From NCBI GenBank assembly GCA_021323675.1, contig JAJPKP010000070.1, positions 1 through 64,000 on the forward strand: 64,000 bases of DNA, read 5' to 3'. The DNA is from Pseudomonadota bacterium. GTDB taxonomy: Bacteria > Desulfobacterota > Binatia > Binatales > Binataceae. The translations under genes were made by a program, and so were the position numbers. Below are positions 1 through 9,437 of this stretch, one piece after another. The notes beneath the pieces are model-generated. The model was not told where the DNA came from. It searched no databases and saw only the letters and a list, made by a program, of their open reading frames with translations. Each line of letters starts with the position of its first letter. Position 1 is the first letter of the stretch.

Positions 1-1542
1 ATCTGGAGCGAGGCGCTGGGGGTCGAGCGGGTGGGGATGGACGACAACTTCTTCGACCTGGGCGGGCACTCGCTGTTGGCGACGCGGGTGGTGGCGCGCA
101 TCCGGGGCCGGCTTAAGCGCGAGCTTCCGCTGCGCGCCCTGTTCGAGTTTCCCTCCATCGCCTCGCTTGCCCCTGTCCTCCTTGCCGCGCCCGAGGTGGC
201 GCCCGAAAAGGCGCTTCCCCAGGTCGCCGCACAGCCGGAACATCGCTACGACCCATTTCCGCTCACCGATGTGCAACAGGCTTACTGGATCGGGCGCAGC
301 GGAGCGTTCGAACTTGGCAACATCTCGACTCACATGTACGTCGAGTTCGAGGGCGGCGAGATCGACATCGATCGCTTCGAGCGAACCTGGAACCAGATCG
401 TGTCGCGGCACGAGATGCTTCGCGCGATCGTGCTTCCGGACGGGCGCCAGCAGATTCTTAAGTCGCATCCCGAGTATCGAATCGATCGCGACGACTTGCG
501 AGGGCGATCTGCCGTGGAATGCGAACAGGCGCTGGCTCGCGTCCGTGACCGGATGTCGCACGAGATGCACGCGATCGATCGCTGGCCGCTGTTCGAGATC
601 CGCGCCTCGCTGCTCGACGGCGGGCGCACGCGAATCCACTTCAGTTGCGATGTTCTGATGATCGATGCGTGGAGCTTTCAGATCATCCTGCGGGAATTCG
701 CGATGCTTTACGCCACGCCGGATCGCGAGCTTGCGCCGCTCGAGCTTTCCTTCCGCGACTACGTGATGGCGGAGCGGGCGCTGCGCGAGACGGACATCTA
801 CCAACGATCGCATGAATTCTGGCGCGAGCGTATCGTGTCGCTTCCTGCCGCGCCCGAGCTGCCGCTCGCGATCGAACCCGCCGAGCTGAAAGCGGTGCAC
901 TTCGCGCGGCGGACGGCCACGCTCGAAGCCGCCCGGTGGCGGCGGCTCCAGGAGCGCGCGCAAAGCGCCGGAATCACCCCATCGGGAGCGCTGCTGGCCG
1001 CCTATGCGGAAACAATCGCGGCGTGGAGCAAGTCGGACAAATTCACGGTCAACCTCACGCTCTTCAACCGCTTGCCGATTCATCCGCAGGTGAATGATCT
1101 GGTGGGCGACTTCACTTCGCTGGTGCTGATTGCGATCGACAACTCCTCCGATTCGAGCTTCGCCGGCCGCGCCCGGCGCATCCAGCGCGACCTGTGGGAC
1201 AATATCGATCATCGCTACGTAAGCGGCGTCGAGGTGATGCGCCAATTGGCGCGGCTGCGCGGCGGTTATCAGGCCGCGATGATGCCGGTGGTGTTCACGA
1301 GCGTGCTTGGCGTCGGGACTCGCGATGTGGGCAGCGGCCTTGACGGCGCCCGCGTGGTCAACGCAATCACCCAGACTCCGCAGGTTTACCTCGACCATCA
1401 GGTCATGGAGCGCGACGGCGCGCTGGTCTTTAACTGGGACGTGATCGACGAGTTGTTCCCCGCCGGGATGATGGACGACATGTTCGCCGCGTACTGCGAT
1501 TTGCTGGTGCGCCTGAGCGATGACGAGGAGAGCTGGAAATGA
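1..1542 (+). CDS. NRPS fragment: carrier (T) domain then heterocyclization (Cy) domain, 5' end outside window
   Basis: The frame is open from base 1, so the gene begins upstream; 513 residues are visible. Residues about 11-58 are a peptidyl carrier domain with the [11 protein letters not shown] phosphopantetheine motif. Residues about 86-505 are a condensation-fold domain of the heterocyclization type: it opens with [14 protein letters not shown] and has DVLMIDAWS (the DxxxxDxxS Cy signature) instead of the condensation HHxxxDG. Cy domains condense and cyclise Cys, Ser or Thr to thiazoline or oxazoline rings. The protein stops straight after Cy and its TGA overlaps the next gene's ATG (ATGA, 1539-1542), so the partner adenylation domain is on the following protein. 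Identification is confident; the product is unknown. Confidence 0.93.
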   Translation: MWSEALGVERVGMDDNFFDLGGHSLLATRVVARIRGRLKRELPLRALFEFPSIASLAPVLLAAPEVAPEKALPQVAAQPEHRYDPFPLTDVQQAYWIGRSGAFELGNISTHMYVEFEGGEIDIDRFERTWNQIVSRHEMLRAIVLPDGRQQILKSHPEYRIDRDDLRGRSAVECEQALARVRDRMSHEMHAIDRWPLFEIRASLLDGGRTRIHFSCDVLMIDAWSFQIILREFAMLYATPDRELAPLELSFRDYVMAERALRETDIYQRSHEFWRERIVSLPAAPELPLAIEPAELKAVHFARRTATLEAARWRRLQERAQSAGITPSGALLAAYAETIAAWSKSDKFTVNLTLFNRLPIHPQVNDLVGDFTSLVLIAIDNSSDSSFAGRARRIQRDLWDNIDHRYVSGVEVMRQLARLRGGYQAAMMPVVFTSVLGVGTRDVGSGLDGARVVNAITQTPQVYLDHQVMERDGALVFNWDVIDELFPAGMMDDMFAAYCDLLVRLSDDEESWK

Positions 1543-4500
1543 GCGAGCGCAAGCGGCTGATCCGGGTACCATCGCGTGCTCCCGCCGCCGCGGCTGGCGC
1601 AACCGAGCCGCCGGTCCCGTCGGGGATGCTCCACACCTGGTTTTGGGATCAACTGGAGCGGCGCGGCGCGGAAGCGGCCGTGATCGACGAAAGCCTTACG
1701 CTCACCTATCGCGATCTCGATCTGCGCGCTGCGCGGATTGCGCGCTGGCTCATCGACAACGGCGCGCAGCCCAATCAGCTCGTCGCGATCGTGATGGAGA
1801 AGGGATGGGAACAGGTGGTGGCGGCGCTGGCCGTCATGTATTCGGGCGCCGCCTATCTTCCGATCGATCCCGCATTCCCTCCGCAGCGCATCAATTATCT
1901 GCTGGGCAACGGCGAGGTGCGGCTCGCTCTCACGCAGTCATCGCTGCAGAACCGCGTGCAATGGCCGCAAGGCGTCGCGCACCTGGAGGTGGACCGTGAG
2001 CCGCCCGCCGATTCATCCATTTCACGAACTGCGGTGCAGACGCCTAGCGATCTCGCCTACGTGATCTACACGTCCGGTTCGACCGGCACGCCCAAAGGCG
2101 TCGCGATCGAGCATCGCAGCGCGCTCAATACAATCGTTGACATCAATCGAAGATTCGCGGTGTTGCCCGATGACCGTATCTTCGCGCTCTCGTCGCTGAG
2201 CTTCGATCTTTCCGTGTACGACATTTTCGGAACCCTCGCTGCCGGCGCGGCGATCGTATTGCCGCGCGGAAACGCGGCCCGGGATCCATCGAAATGGGTT
2301 CCACTGATGGCCCAAAGCGGGGTGTCGATTTGGAACTCGGCCCCCGCCCTGATGGAGATGCTGGTGGAATACATCGCGGACCGCCCCGGGATGCTGCCCC
2401 CAGGCCTGCGGCTGGTGATGCTGAGCGGCGACTGGATTCCGCTGTCGCTTCCGGATCGCATCCGCGATCTCGCTGCCGGCGCCCGGGTCGTCAGCCTGGG
2501 CGGTGCGACGGAGGCTTCGATCTGGTCGATCGCTTATTCGATCGACCGCGTAGACCCGCAATGGAAGAGCATCCCCTACGGAAAGCCGCTCGCGAGCCAG
2601 CGCGTGATGGTTCTGGATGGCGCGCTCGAGCCGCGCCCCACCTGGGTTCCCGGCGATCTCTATATTGGCGGCGAGGGACTGGCGCGAGGCTACTGGCGCG
2701 ATGAAGAAAAGACCGCCGCCGCCTTTATCATTCATCCTTCGACCGGCGATCGCCTCTATCGCACCGGAGACCTGGGACGCTACCTGCCCGATGGGAACAT
2801 CGAGTTTCTGGGACGAAACGATACCCAGGTGAAGATTCGCGGCCATCGCATCGAGCTCGAAGAGATCGAAGCCGTCCTCGAACGTCATCCCGGCATCAGG
2901 ATGGCCGCGGTTCAGGCGATTGGCGATTCTTCCAGCAATCGGCGGCTGGTGGCCTACGTTGCTCCCGAACATGTCCATGTCGATGAGCTCGCGGCGGGCG
3001 ATCAGGCGGATTTGTGGGATGCGCTGGTGAGCGCGGGCCGCGGCATCGAGAGCGACCCCGCCGCGCTCGAGCAGCGCGCCAGACAGGAAGCAGCGCAGTC
3101 GGATCTCGACCGGCTGACGCCCTACTACGCGATGACGGCGCTTGGCAGGCTGGGGATGTTCCGTGCCGTTGGCGAGCGTTATTCCGCCGACGAGGTGCTG
3201 CGCAAAGGAAACATTCAGAGCGGATACTCGTGGTTGATCCGCCGATGGCTCAATCATCTGGCGGCCGACGGTTTTCTGAGAACAGAAGACGGAACGTCCT
3301 TTGTTTCGATCCGTTTGCCCGATGAGAACGACGTCGCGGCGGGATGGCAGCGGCTTCACAAGTCAGGGCTCTTCGACAGCGCCACGTGGGACCAGTTGCG
3401 CGGATGGTGCGAGCAGATTGCCGATGTTCTCACGGGGCTGAGAAGTCCGCTGGAACTTCTCTTTCCCGGCGGGTCATCGTCGCTGGCCACGCAGGTCTAT
3501 CAGCAGAACCGCTACGTCCACGCAGTGTCGGCCGCGATTCTCGGGCGGCTACGATGTCCGCGCACGTTGCGAATTCTCGAGATCGGAGCCGGCACAGGGG
3601 GAACCACGGTTTTTCTGCTGCCGGTGCTGCCGGCCGGCAAGACTCACTACGTGTTCACCGACGTATCGCAATTCTTTCTCAACCATGCGCGCAAGCAATT
3701 CGCCGCGAACGACTTCATCAGCTACGGCATCCTCAATATCGAAAATCCTCCGGCCCCGCAGGGATTTGCCGAACAGAGCTTCGATGCGATCTTCGGCGGC
3801 AACGTGATGCACGATGCGAAAGACGTGGGAGTCGCGCTCGCGAATGCCAAAGCGATGCTCGCGGCGGGCGCAATCGTGATGCTCGAGGAAGCGACCCGAT
3901 GGCGCCGCTTTTTCGACATCACCGTCGGCCTGATCGAGGGTATCGGCCGCGTCGCCGACGATCGCGCCGGCGCCGACGCGCCGTTCTTTTCCGTCGATCA
4001 ATGGGAAGCGGCGTTTCGCAAGGCGGGCTTCGTGCGGTTTGCCGCATTTCCCTCCGCCGCGGACGCCGGCACTCACGTGCTTCTCGCCGCCACCGGCCCG
4101 GTTCATCCCCGCGGCGACACCAGGGTCCCGCTCGATTCGGATCTGCTGCGGAGCTTCTCGCGCGACCATCTGCCCGACTACATGGTGCCGTCGGCCTTTG
4201 TGATCCTCGACGACTTTCCCTTGAGCGCCAACGGCAAGGTTGACCGCAAAGCTCTTCCGCTGCCCGACGTTTCGTCCCGCGCCGCCTCGCAGACCTTCAT
4301 CGCTCCGGTAACTCCGGCACAACGGACAATCGCCGCAACGTGGTCCGAGGTGCTCGGAGCCGCCGAGGTCGGAATCAACGATAACTTCTTTGAGCTCGGC
4401 GGAGATTCGCTCCTGGCCGTGCGAGTCTTGAGCCGCGTGCGGCAGGAGCTTGGCGTGGAAATTGATCTGGCCCGATTCCTCGAAATCCCCACCGTTGCGA

Positions 4501-4559
4501 ACCTGGCGGCATTTGCTGAAGCCGGCGCAAAGCCCGCGGCCTCGTCGCCTGCGGTCTGA
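1539..4559 (+). CDS. NRPS protein A(Cys)-MT-T: adenylation domain with inserted methyltransferase and carrier domain
   Basis: 1006 residues. The adenylation domain starts near residue 30, with core A3 [11 protein letters not shown] (177-187) and A8 near [11 protein letters not shown] (434-444). A SAM methyltransferase ([12 protein letters not shown], 679-690) lies between A8 and the A10 motif [11 protein letters not shown] (about 893-903). A carrier domain follows with [10 protein letters not shown] (Ser957 as arm site). The specificity positions, aligned by eye to PheA, read D223 L224 Y227 N266 M294 S296 L320 I328 W329, close to the known cysteine code DLYNLSLIW. That fits the Cy domain just upstream. 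MT insertion in A domains is known from the pyochelin synthetase PchF type, where it N-methylates the ring. There is no terminal thioesterase, reductase or oxidase domain. Cysteine specificity and methylation position are inferences. Confidence 0.93.
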   Translation: MSERKRLIRVPSRAPAAAAGATEPPVPSGMLHTWFWDQLERRGAEAAVIDESLTLTYRDLDLRAARIARWLIDNGAQPNQLVAIVMEKGWEQVVAALAVMYSGAAYLPIDPAFPPQRINYLLGNGEVRLALTQSSLQNRVQWPQGVAHLEVDREPPADSSISRTAVQTPSDLAYVIYTSGSTGTPKGVAIEHRSALNTIVDINRRFAVLPDDRIFALSSLSFDLSVYDIFGTLAAGAAIVLPRGNAARDPSKWVPLMAQSGVSIWNSAPALMEMLVEYIADRPGMLPPGLRLVMLSGDWIPLSLPDRIRDLAAGARVVSLGGATEASIWSIAYSIDRVDPQWKSIPYGKPLASQRVMVLDGALEPRPTWVPGDLYIGGEGLARGYWRDEEKTAAAFIIHPSTGDRLYRTGDLGRYLPDGNIEFLGRNDTQVKIRGHRIELEEIEAVLERHPGIRMAAVQAIGDSSSNRRLVAYVAPEHVHVDELAAGDQADLWDALVSAGRGIESDPAALEQRARQEAAQSDLDRLTPYYAMTALGRLGMFRAVGERYSADEVLRKGNIQSGYSWLIRRWLNHLAADGFLRTEDGTSFVSIRLPDENDVAAGWQRLHKSGLFDSATWDQLRGWCEQIADVLTGLRSPLELLFPGGSSSLATQVYQQNRYVHAVSAAILGRLRCPRTLRILEIGAGTGGTTVFLLPVLPAGKTHYVFTDVSQFFLNHARKQFAANDFISYGILNIENPPAPQGFAEQSFDAIFGGNVMHDAKDVGVALANAKAMLAAGAIVMLEEATRWRRFFDITVGLIEGIGRVADDRAGADAPFFSVDQWEAAFRKAGFVRFAAFPSAADAGTHVLLAATGPVHPRGDTRVPLDSDLLRSFSRDHLPDYMVPSAFVILDDFPLSANGKVDRKALPLPDVSSRAASQTFIAPVTPAQRTIAATWSEVLGAAEVGINDNFFELGGDSLLAVRVLSRVRQELGVEIDLARFLEIPTVANLAAFAEAGAKPAASSPAV

Positions 4560-4578
4560 GCGCCTTCGGGAATACACG

Positions 4579-5334
4579 ATGGAGCCAAGCCGCACCATTC
4601 ATCGGCCGCGACCCAACCCGAGGGCGTCGGCGCGCCTGTTTTGCATCCCCTACGCGGGCGGCACGGTGAACATCTTCCGCACCTGGCCGTTGTCTCTGCC
4701 GCGTCACGTCGAGTTCTGCGCGATCGAACTTCCGGGGCACGGCGCGCGGATGCGCGAGCCTTCGATCGCGGATTGTGAAAACCTGGTGAAGCGGCTGGCG
4801 ATCGAGATGAGCGCGATGACCGATCTGCCGTTCGCTCTATACGGCCACAGCATGGGCGCCCTGGTCGCATTCGAGCTTGCGCGCGAGCTGCGCAGGACAG
4901 GCCGCAAGGTTCCGATCTATCTGATCATTTCCGGATTCGGCGCGCCGGAACTCAGCACCCGAGGACCGCAGACCGCTCATCTTCCGGACGACCAGTTTAT
5001 CGAGGCTCTGCGAAAGCTCGAGGGTACGCCGCCCGAGGTGCTTGCGAATCGGGAGCTGATGCAGTTGATGCTGCCGATTCTGCGCACCGACTTCGCAATC
5101 GTCGAGAAATATCTTTGGCGCGAGGAACCGCCGCTGCAATCCGGAATAGTCGCGTTCGGCGGCGCGCATGATTCCTCGGTGCCGCGCGAGCATCTGGAAG
5201 CATGGCGCGCGCACACCGCCGGCGATTTCGCGATCCGCCTGATTCCCGGCGGCCATTTCTTCATCCACAGCGCCGAGCCGCTCTTTTTGGGCGTGATGAG
5301 CGAGGAGCTGCAGCGCATCTTCGCCGCAGGATGA
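4579..5334 (+). CDS. Type II (editing) thioesterase of the NRPS locus
   Basis: 251 residues, alpha/beta hydrolase, the usual length for a stand-alone GrsT/RifR-type thioesterase. The N terminus has the family's LFCIPYAGG block (20-28), the nucleophile elbow is GHSMG (89-93, Ser91), and a GGHFFIH segment near the C terminus supplies the likely catalytic His. Such enzymes clear wrongly loaded or stalled acyl groups from carrier domains. The frame is open further upstream into the NRPS gene, but ATG 4579 places the protein start where the family starts, 19 bases after the NRPS stop. It is the only thioesterase seen next to the synthetase, so it might also help release the product. Confidence 0.9.
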   Translation: MEPSRTIHRPRPNPRASARLFCIPYAGGTVNIFRTWPLSLPRHVEFCAIELPGHGARMREPSIADCENLVKRLAIEMSAMTDLPFALYGHSMGALVAFELARELRRTGRKVPIYLIISGFGAPELSTRGPQTAHLPDDQFIEALRKLEGTPPEVLANRELMQLMLPILRTDFAIVEKYLWREEPPLQSGIVAFGGAHDSSVPREHLEAWRAHTAGDFAIRLIPGGHFFIHSAEPLFLGVMSEELQRIFAAG

Positions 5335-5337
5335 CCC

Positions 5338-6807
5338 ATGCTGTCGTTCGAGGAATACGCGGCCCGCGACGGCCTTGCGCTGGGCGCGATGGTGAACAAG
5401 GGCGAGGTGGCGCCATCCGAGCTCCTCGAAGCCGCGATCGCGCGCGCGGCGGCCGTAAATCCGAAAATCAACGCGATCGTGTACGAGTTTCACGATCTCG
5501 CGCGCGAGATGGCGCGCGCTCGCGGAAGCGGCAACGCGCCGTTCGAGGGCGTTCCCTTTTTGCTCAAGGACATTCTCGGCGATCTCGCCGGTGTTTCCAC
5601 CCGCTTTGGAAGCCGCTACGCACCGGCGGTCCCGGCGACCGCCGACGCGGAATTGGTGGCGCGCTTCAAGCGCGCGGGGTTCGTGCCCTTCGGCAAGACC
5701 AATGTTCCGGAGTTTGGATTGCCGCCGATAACGCAGCCGGTATTGTACGGACCCGCGCGCAATCCGTGGAACCTGGATCTGATCACCGGAGGATCGAGCG
5801 GGGGCGCAGCCGCCGCGGTCGCCGCGGGAATCGTCCCGGTTGCGCACGCCAACGATGCCGGCGGATCCATTCGCATCCCCGCCGCATGCTGCGGGCTGGT
5901 CGGCCTCAAGCCTACGCGCGGACGCAACTCTCTGGCGCCGCGGATGGGTGAAGCGTTTGGCGGATTGCTCGCCGAGCACGTCGTCACGCGCACCGTGCGC
6001 GACAGCGCCGCCACGCTCGATGCGACTCATGGGCCGATGCCGGGCGATCCGTACTTTGCTCCGCCGCCGCATCGCACGTTCCTGGAGGAAGTGTCGCGGC
6101 GGCCGCGCGGACTGAAGATCGCCTTTTCAACCCGCACCCCCGCCGGCGCACCCGTGCATCCGGTCTGTGCCCAGGCGGTCACCGAAGCGGCGAAACTGTG
6201 CGAAGAGCTGGGCCATCGTGTCGAAGAAGCGTCGCCCATCAACGATCCGACGCTGATTTTTTCATTCATGACCGTTTACGCGTCCGGACTCTCCGCGTCG
6301 ATCGAGGCGATTCGCCTCACGACCGGCCGCGAGCCCTCGCCGGACACGCTGGAGGCGATGACCTGGAATCTGTACCAGACCGGGAAGTTCGTGACCGCCG
6401 CCCAATACCTCATCGCGATTACGCTGCTGCAGCGCGCTTCGCGATCGTTCGCGGAATTTTTCGAGCCATACGATCTCTGGCTCACTCCGACTCTCGGTTC
6501 GCCGCCGCTTCGAGTCGGCGAAGTGGACCTTACCCATCCGGCGGCGAGCCTGGGCGATGAGCGAATTGTGAACTTCACCCACTACAATCCGCTGTATAAC
6601 ATCAGCGGCCTGCCCGCGGTCTCGCTGCCGCTCCATCGCGACGAGCGCGGAGTGCCGATCGGCGTGTCCTTCGGTGCGAAGTACGGCGAGGAAGGACTCT
6701 TGTTCAGCATCGCCGCCCAGCTCGAAGAGGCGCGCCCCTGGAGCGCGCATTTTCCCGCGTTGTGGCGCGCGACGGCCCGGCCGCCGGCCGGCGGCGAAAA
6801 ACCATAA
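5338..6807 (+). CDS. Amidase signature family enzyme
   Basis: 489 residues. It shows the amidase signature Ser-cisSer-Lys triad: Lys77 in LLKDI, the Gly/Ser-rich [10 protein letters not shown] (151-160) and Ser177 in GGSIRIP. Family members hydrolyse carboxamides and related bonds; substrate cannot be read from sequence. It begins 3 bases after the thioesterase stop, so it is very likely co-transcribed with the NRPS genes and may tailor or release the product. It lacks residues that would mark it as GatA, and no gatB or gatC is adjacent. A role in the peptide pathway is inferred from position only. Confidence 0.88.
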   Translation: MLSFEEYAARDGLALGAMVNKGEVAPSELLEAAIARAAAVNPKINAIVYEFHDLAREMARARGSGNAPFEGVPFLLKDILGDLAGVSTRFGSRYAPAVPATADAELVARFKRAGFVPFGKTNVPEFGLPPITQPVLYGPARNPWNLDLITGGSSGGAAAAVAAGIVPVAHANDAGGSIRIPAACCGLVGLKPTRGRNSLAPRMGEAFGGLLAEHVVTRTVRDSAATLDATHGPMPGDPYFAPPPHRTFLEEVSRRPRGLKIAFSTRTPAGAPVHPVCAQAVTEAAKLCEELGHRVEEASPINDPTLIFSFMTVYASGLSASIEAIRLTTGREPSPDTLEAMTWNLYQTGKFVTAAQYLIAITLLQRASRSFAEFFEPYDLWLTPTLGSPPLRVGEVDLTHPAASLGDERIVNFTHYNPLYNISGLPAVSLPLHRDERGVPIGVSFGAKYGEEGLLFSIAAQLEEARPWSAHFPALWRATARPPAGGEKP

Positions 6808-6820
6808 CCTCCGAGGTTAT
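6804..6820. promoter_or_regulatory. 17-bp perfect palindrome, likely operator of the XRE regulator
   Basis: ATAACCTC-C-GAGGTTAT: two 8-base arms around a single base. It overlaps the amidase stop codon and ends 34 bases before the ATG of the XRE regulator. There is no T-run after it and the loop would be one base, so a terminator is unlikely. Autoregulatory operators of HTH regulators commonly sit here. The link to this regulator is an inference. Confidence 0.5.
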
Positions 6821-6854
6821 CGCCCGAACTGTCGCCCGTTGCTACGGTCGGGCC

Positions 6855-7745
6855 ATGGATGTTCATCACGATGGCATGACCGTCGAGCCGGCCGGCTTCG
6901 GATCGCTGCTGCGCCGATGGCGCGAGGCGCGCCGCATGAGCCAGCTTCAACTGGCGCTCGAGGCTGAAGTATCCACTCGCCACGTCAGCTATCTCGAAAC
7001 CGGCAAGGCGGAGCCAAGCAAAGAGATGATCCTCACGTTGTCAAATGCGCTCGACATCCCGATGCGCGAGCGAAACCTGTTGCTGCTCGCCGCGGGCTAC
7101 GCGCCGATCTACGGCGAGACCGGACTTGACGACGCGCGGATGGCGCAGGTGCGCGCCGTGGTCGAGGTCATTCTCAAATCCAACGAACCGCGCAGCGCGA
7201 TCGCGCACGATCATCACTGGAATGTCGTCATGGCCAACGATGCATTCGTGCGGTTCGTCACCATGATGCTCGGAAAGACCCCCGACGGGTTGGCCCCGAT
7301 GCGGGTGCTGGCGCCGCCGCGGCTCAACCTGCTCCATCTGCTGTTCGATCCCAACGGGACGCGCAAGGTGATCATCAACTGGGAGGACAGCGCCAAATGG
7401 CTGCTGAACGAAGCGTATCGCAGGCTGGCGTGGGCGCGTGACGACGCGCTCAGAAACCTCATCTCGGAAATTCTTCGTTATCCCGGAGTCCCATCACGAT
7501 GGAGCGAGCCCGACCTGGAGAGCCCGCGCGACTTGATCCTGCCGATGGAACTGGACCTGGGCGGCAGGGTCGCGCGGATGTTCAGCACCGTGACCACGGT
7601 CGCCACGCCGCACGATGTGACCCTGCAGGAACTTCACGTCGAGGTCTTCTATCCGGCGGATGCCGAGACCGAAGCGGTCCTTGCCGAATACGAAACAAAG
7701 GTCAGAGAAACGTTCGGTCAGACCGAAGCGAATCGCAGGAAATAG
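6855..7745 (+). CDS. XRE/MmyB-type transcriptional regulator
   Basis: 296 residues from ATG 6855; an earlier in-frame start would overlap the amidase gene. Residues about 10-70 form a helix-turn-helix of the XRE class (SRLRRWREARRMSQ-like start, STRHVSYLETGKAEPS recognition region). The remainder matches the MmyB-like ligand-binding domain that follows such HTH domains (NVVMANDAF, LNLLHLLFDP, WLLNEAYRRL regions). MmyB-family regulators generally control an adjacent metabolic gene in response to small molecules. Here the likely targets are itself and the SnoaL-like gene 10 bases downstream, through the palindrome in front of it. Confidence 0.85.
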   Translation: MDVHHDGMTVEPAGFGSLLRRWREARRMSQLQLALEAEVSTRHVSYLETGKAEPSKEMILTLSNALDIPMRERNLLLLAAGYAPIYGETGLDDARMAQVRAVVEVILKSNEPRSAIAHDHHWNVVMANDAFVRFVTMMLGKTPDGLAPMRVLAPPRLNLLHLLFDPNGTRKVIINWEDSAKWLLNEAYRRLAWARDDALRNLISEILRYPGVPSRWSEPDLESPRDLILPMELDLGGRVARMFSTVTTVATPHDVTLQELHVEVFYPADAETEAVLAEYETKVRETFGQTEANRRK

Positions 7746-7755
7746 GAGAATCGCA

Positions 7756-8115
7756 ATGAACAATCGCAGCACCGCCGAAGTCATCGATCGATTCAACGAC
7801 GCGTTTCAGCGCCACGACCCGTCGCTGCTGACCGATCTGATCGCGGAGAATTGCGTCCTCGAGAACACGCAGCCGGCGCCCGACGGTTCGCGCCACGTCG
7901 GACGCGAGCAATGCCTCGCGCTCTGGCAATCCATCGCGACCGCCGCCAATACGCACTTCGATCTGGAAGACGTCGAAGTCGCGGGCGAGCGCGCAATCAT
8001 CCGATGGCGCCTGTGGTGGGGCGAAAACGCGAACGAGTCGGTGCGCGGCGTCAACCTGATGCGAGTAAAAGACGGCCTGATCGTCGAAGGGATGGGCTAC
8101 GTCAAAAGCGCGTAG
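7756..8115 (+). CDS. SnoaL/NTF2-like small protein
   Basis: 119 residues of the SnoaL-like NTF2 fold: an N-terminal helix pair (TAEVIDRFNDAFQRHD), a central sheet with RHVGREQC and a C-terminal strand ending in VEGMGYVK. The start is fixed by an AGGAG ribosome site at 7744-7749. Fold members range from polyketide cyclases to isomerases and pure binding proteins, so no reaction can be given. It follows the MmyB-type regulator closely, the usual arrangement of regulator and target. Confidence 0.8.
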   Translation: MNNRSTAEVIDRFNDAFQRHDPSLLTDLIAENCVLENTQPAPDGSRHVGREQCLALWQSIATAANTHFDLEDVEVAGERAIIRWRLWWGENANESVRGVNLMRVKDGLIVEGMGYVKSA

Positions 8116-8162
8116 CACGCCGTCCTTCCGTTCGCGCCGCAAAGGCGGCGCCGGAATCTCGA

Positions 8163-8573
8163 TCAATCGAAGCTGGCCAGCATCAGGAAGACCGGCAGGC
8201 GCGTGAAGCCTTCCTTGCGCCAAAACTCGGCGCTTCGCTCGGTGACCGTGACCGCGGTGCCGGGAGCGCCGCGGCGGCGGAACTCGCGGCCAATCCGGCG
8301 GACCAGCTCGCGTCCGATTCCTCGGCGTTGATGATCCGGATGGACGGAAAGCAGATGAATCAGAGCGCGGGCGCCGTCATAGATTCCGCGCACAAATCCG
8401 ATTGGACGAGAGTCGTCTTCAGCGACGAGAAAGACCACGGCGGGACACGCGGCCGCTCTCTTCATGCTCTCCGGAGCTTCGACCTCGGGATGGTCGTATT
8501 GGCCGTTGCGCGAAAGGATCTCTACAAGGTCGGGAGCGTCGGTGTCCTTGAACGGACGAATCTGAAGCGCCAT
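8163..8573 (-). CDS. GNAT family N-acetyltransferase
   Basis: 136 residues, full length for a minimal GNAT fold. The acetyl-CoA binding motif A is visible as HPDHQRRGIGRELVRRI. A start block (MALQIRPFKDTD) and the LSVHPD strand are also typical. The acceptor substrate is unknown. It is a single gene, convergent with the SnoaL-like gene and divergent from the sulfotransferase-like gene. Confidence 0.85.
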   Translation of the reverse strand: MALQIRPFKDTDAPDLVEILSRNGQYDHPEVEAPESMKRAAACPAVVFLVAEDDSRPIGFVRGIYDGARALIHLLSVHPDHQRRGIGRELVRRIGREFRRRGAPGTAVTVTERSAEFWRKEGFTRLPVFLMLASFD

Positions 8574-8765
8574 CCAGATCTCCTCCGATGCCGGACGTGG
8601 AATTCTCGCGCGAAAACGCCGGCGCTACATACGTGAAAATGCGCGCAAAACCTTATCAATCGGTCATCCGTTTCTCAATCGTTTGTGTGGACGTATTGCG
8701 TCCATCGACAGCGGCGCCCGACTGTTGTAAAGGACGCACACCTGAACAGGAACGGAGTTTCTTCG

Positions 8766-9416
8766 ATGGGATTGCAAGTCGTCGGTGCCGGTTTCGGCCG
8801 AACTGGAACGCTCTCGCTCAAGAATGCGCTCGAGAAGATCGGGTTCGGTCCCTGCTATCACATGATGGAGGTGTTCCCGCGGCCGGAGCATGTCGCGATG
8901 TGGCACCGGCTCGCATTCGAGAATCAAATCGACTGGGACGTCCTGTTTCGCGACTTTCGCTCCACGGTCGACTGGCCGGCCGCGCGCTGGTGGCGGGAGA
9001 TCGCCGATCACTTCCCCGATGCGAAGGTGCTGCTGTCCGTGCGCGATCCGGAAGCCTGGTACAAGAGCATGAGCGATACCATCTATCCTCCCATGAAGCA
9101 TGCCGCGCCCGAAAGCGCGCCGGAGCTTGTGAGGATGCAAAACGCGATGGTGCGCAAGGCGATCCTTGCCGAGACCTTTGACAATCGGTTCGAAGACAAG
9201 GCACACGCAATCGAGGTCTTCAAGCGGCACATCCAGGAAGTTCGCGACATGATCGATCCCGCTCGGCTGCTGGTATTCGATGTGCGCGAAGGATGGGGGC
9301 CGCTGTGCCGCTTCCTTGGAGTGCCGGTGCCGAACGAGCCATTCCCCCGCCTCAACGACACGGCATCGACGCAAGCGTTGATCAATCGGATGCGCGAGGC
9401 GGTCAAGCTCGGCTGA
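8766..9416 (+). CDS. Sulfotransferase-family P-loop protein
   Basis: 216 residues from ATG 8766. The N terminus carries the 5'-phosphosulfate loop in GAGFGRTGTLSLKNALEKIG (about 8-27) and a later block FPDAKVLLSVRDPEAWY, which matches the 3'-phosphate-binding strand of the bacterial and animal group with the GFGRTGT start. These proteins transfer sulfate from PAPS to an acceptor. The acceptor is unknown and some members have no shown activity. Roughly 190 bases upstream hold no gene. Confidence 0.82.
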   Translation: MGLQVVGAGFGRTGTLSLKNALEKIGFGPCYHMMEVFPRPEHVAMWHRLAFENQIDWDVLFRDFRSTVDWPAARWWREIADHFPDAKVLLSVRDPEAWYKSMSDTIYPPMKHAAPESAPELVRMQNAMVRKAILAETFDNRFEDKAHAIEVFKRHIQEVRDMIDPARLLVFDVREGWGPLCRFLGVPVPNEPFPRLNDTASTQALINRMREAVKLG

Positions 9417-9437
9417 TTCCTGGCGAATCCTGCCGGC

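Noticed and set aside
2022-3359. Long open frame of 445 codons on the minus strand
   Set aside because: It lies fully inside the NRPS A-MT gene in an antisense frame, has an Arg/Gly/His-rich composition typical of high-GC shadow frames and no recognisable domain.
4450-4578. Upstream extension of the type II thioesterase
   Set aside because: It would overlap the end of the NRPS gene by about 110 bases and adds residues not present in the family; ATG 4579 fits the family start.
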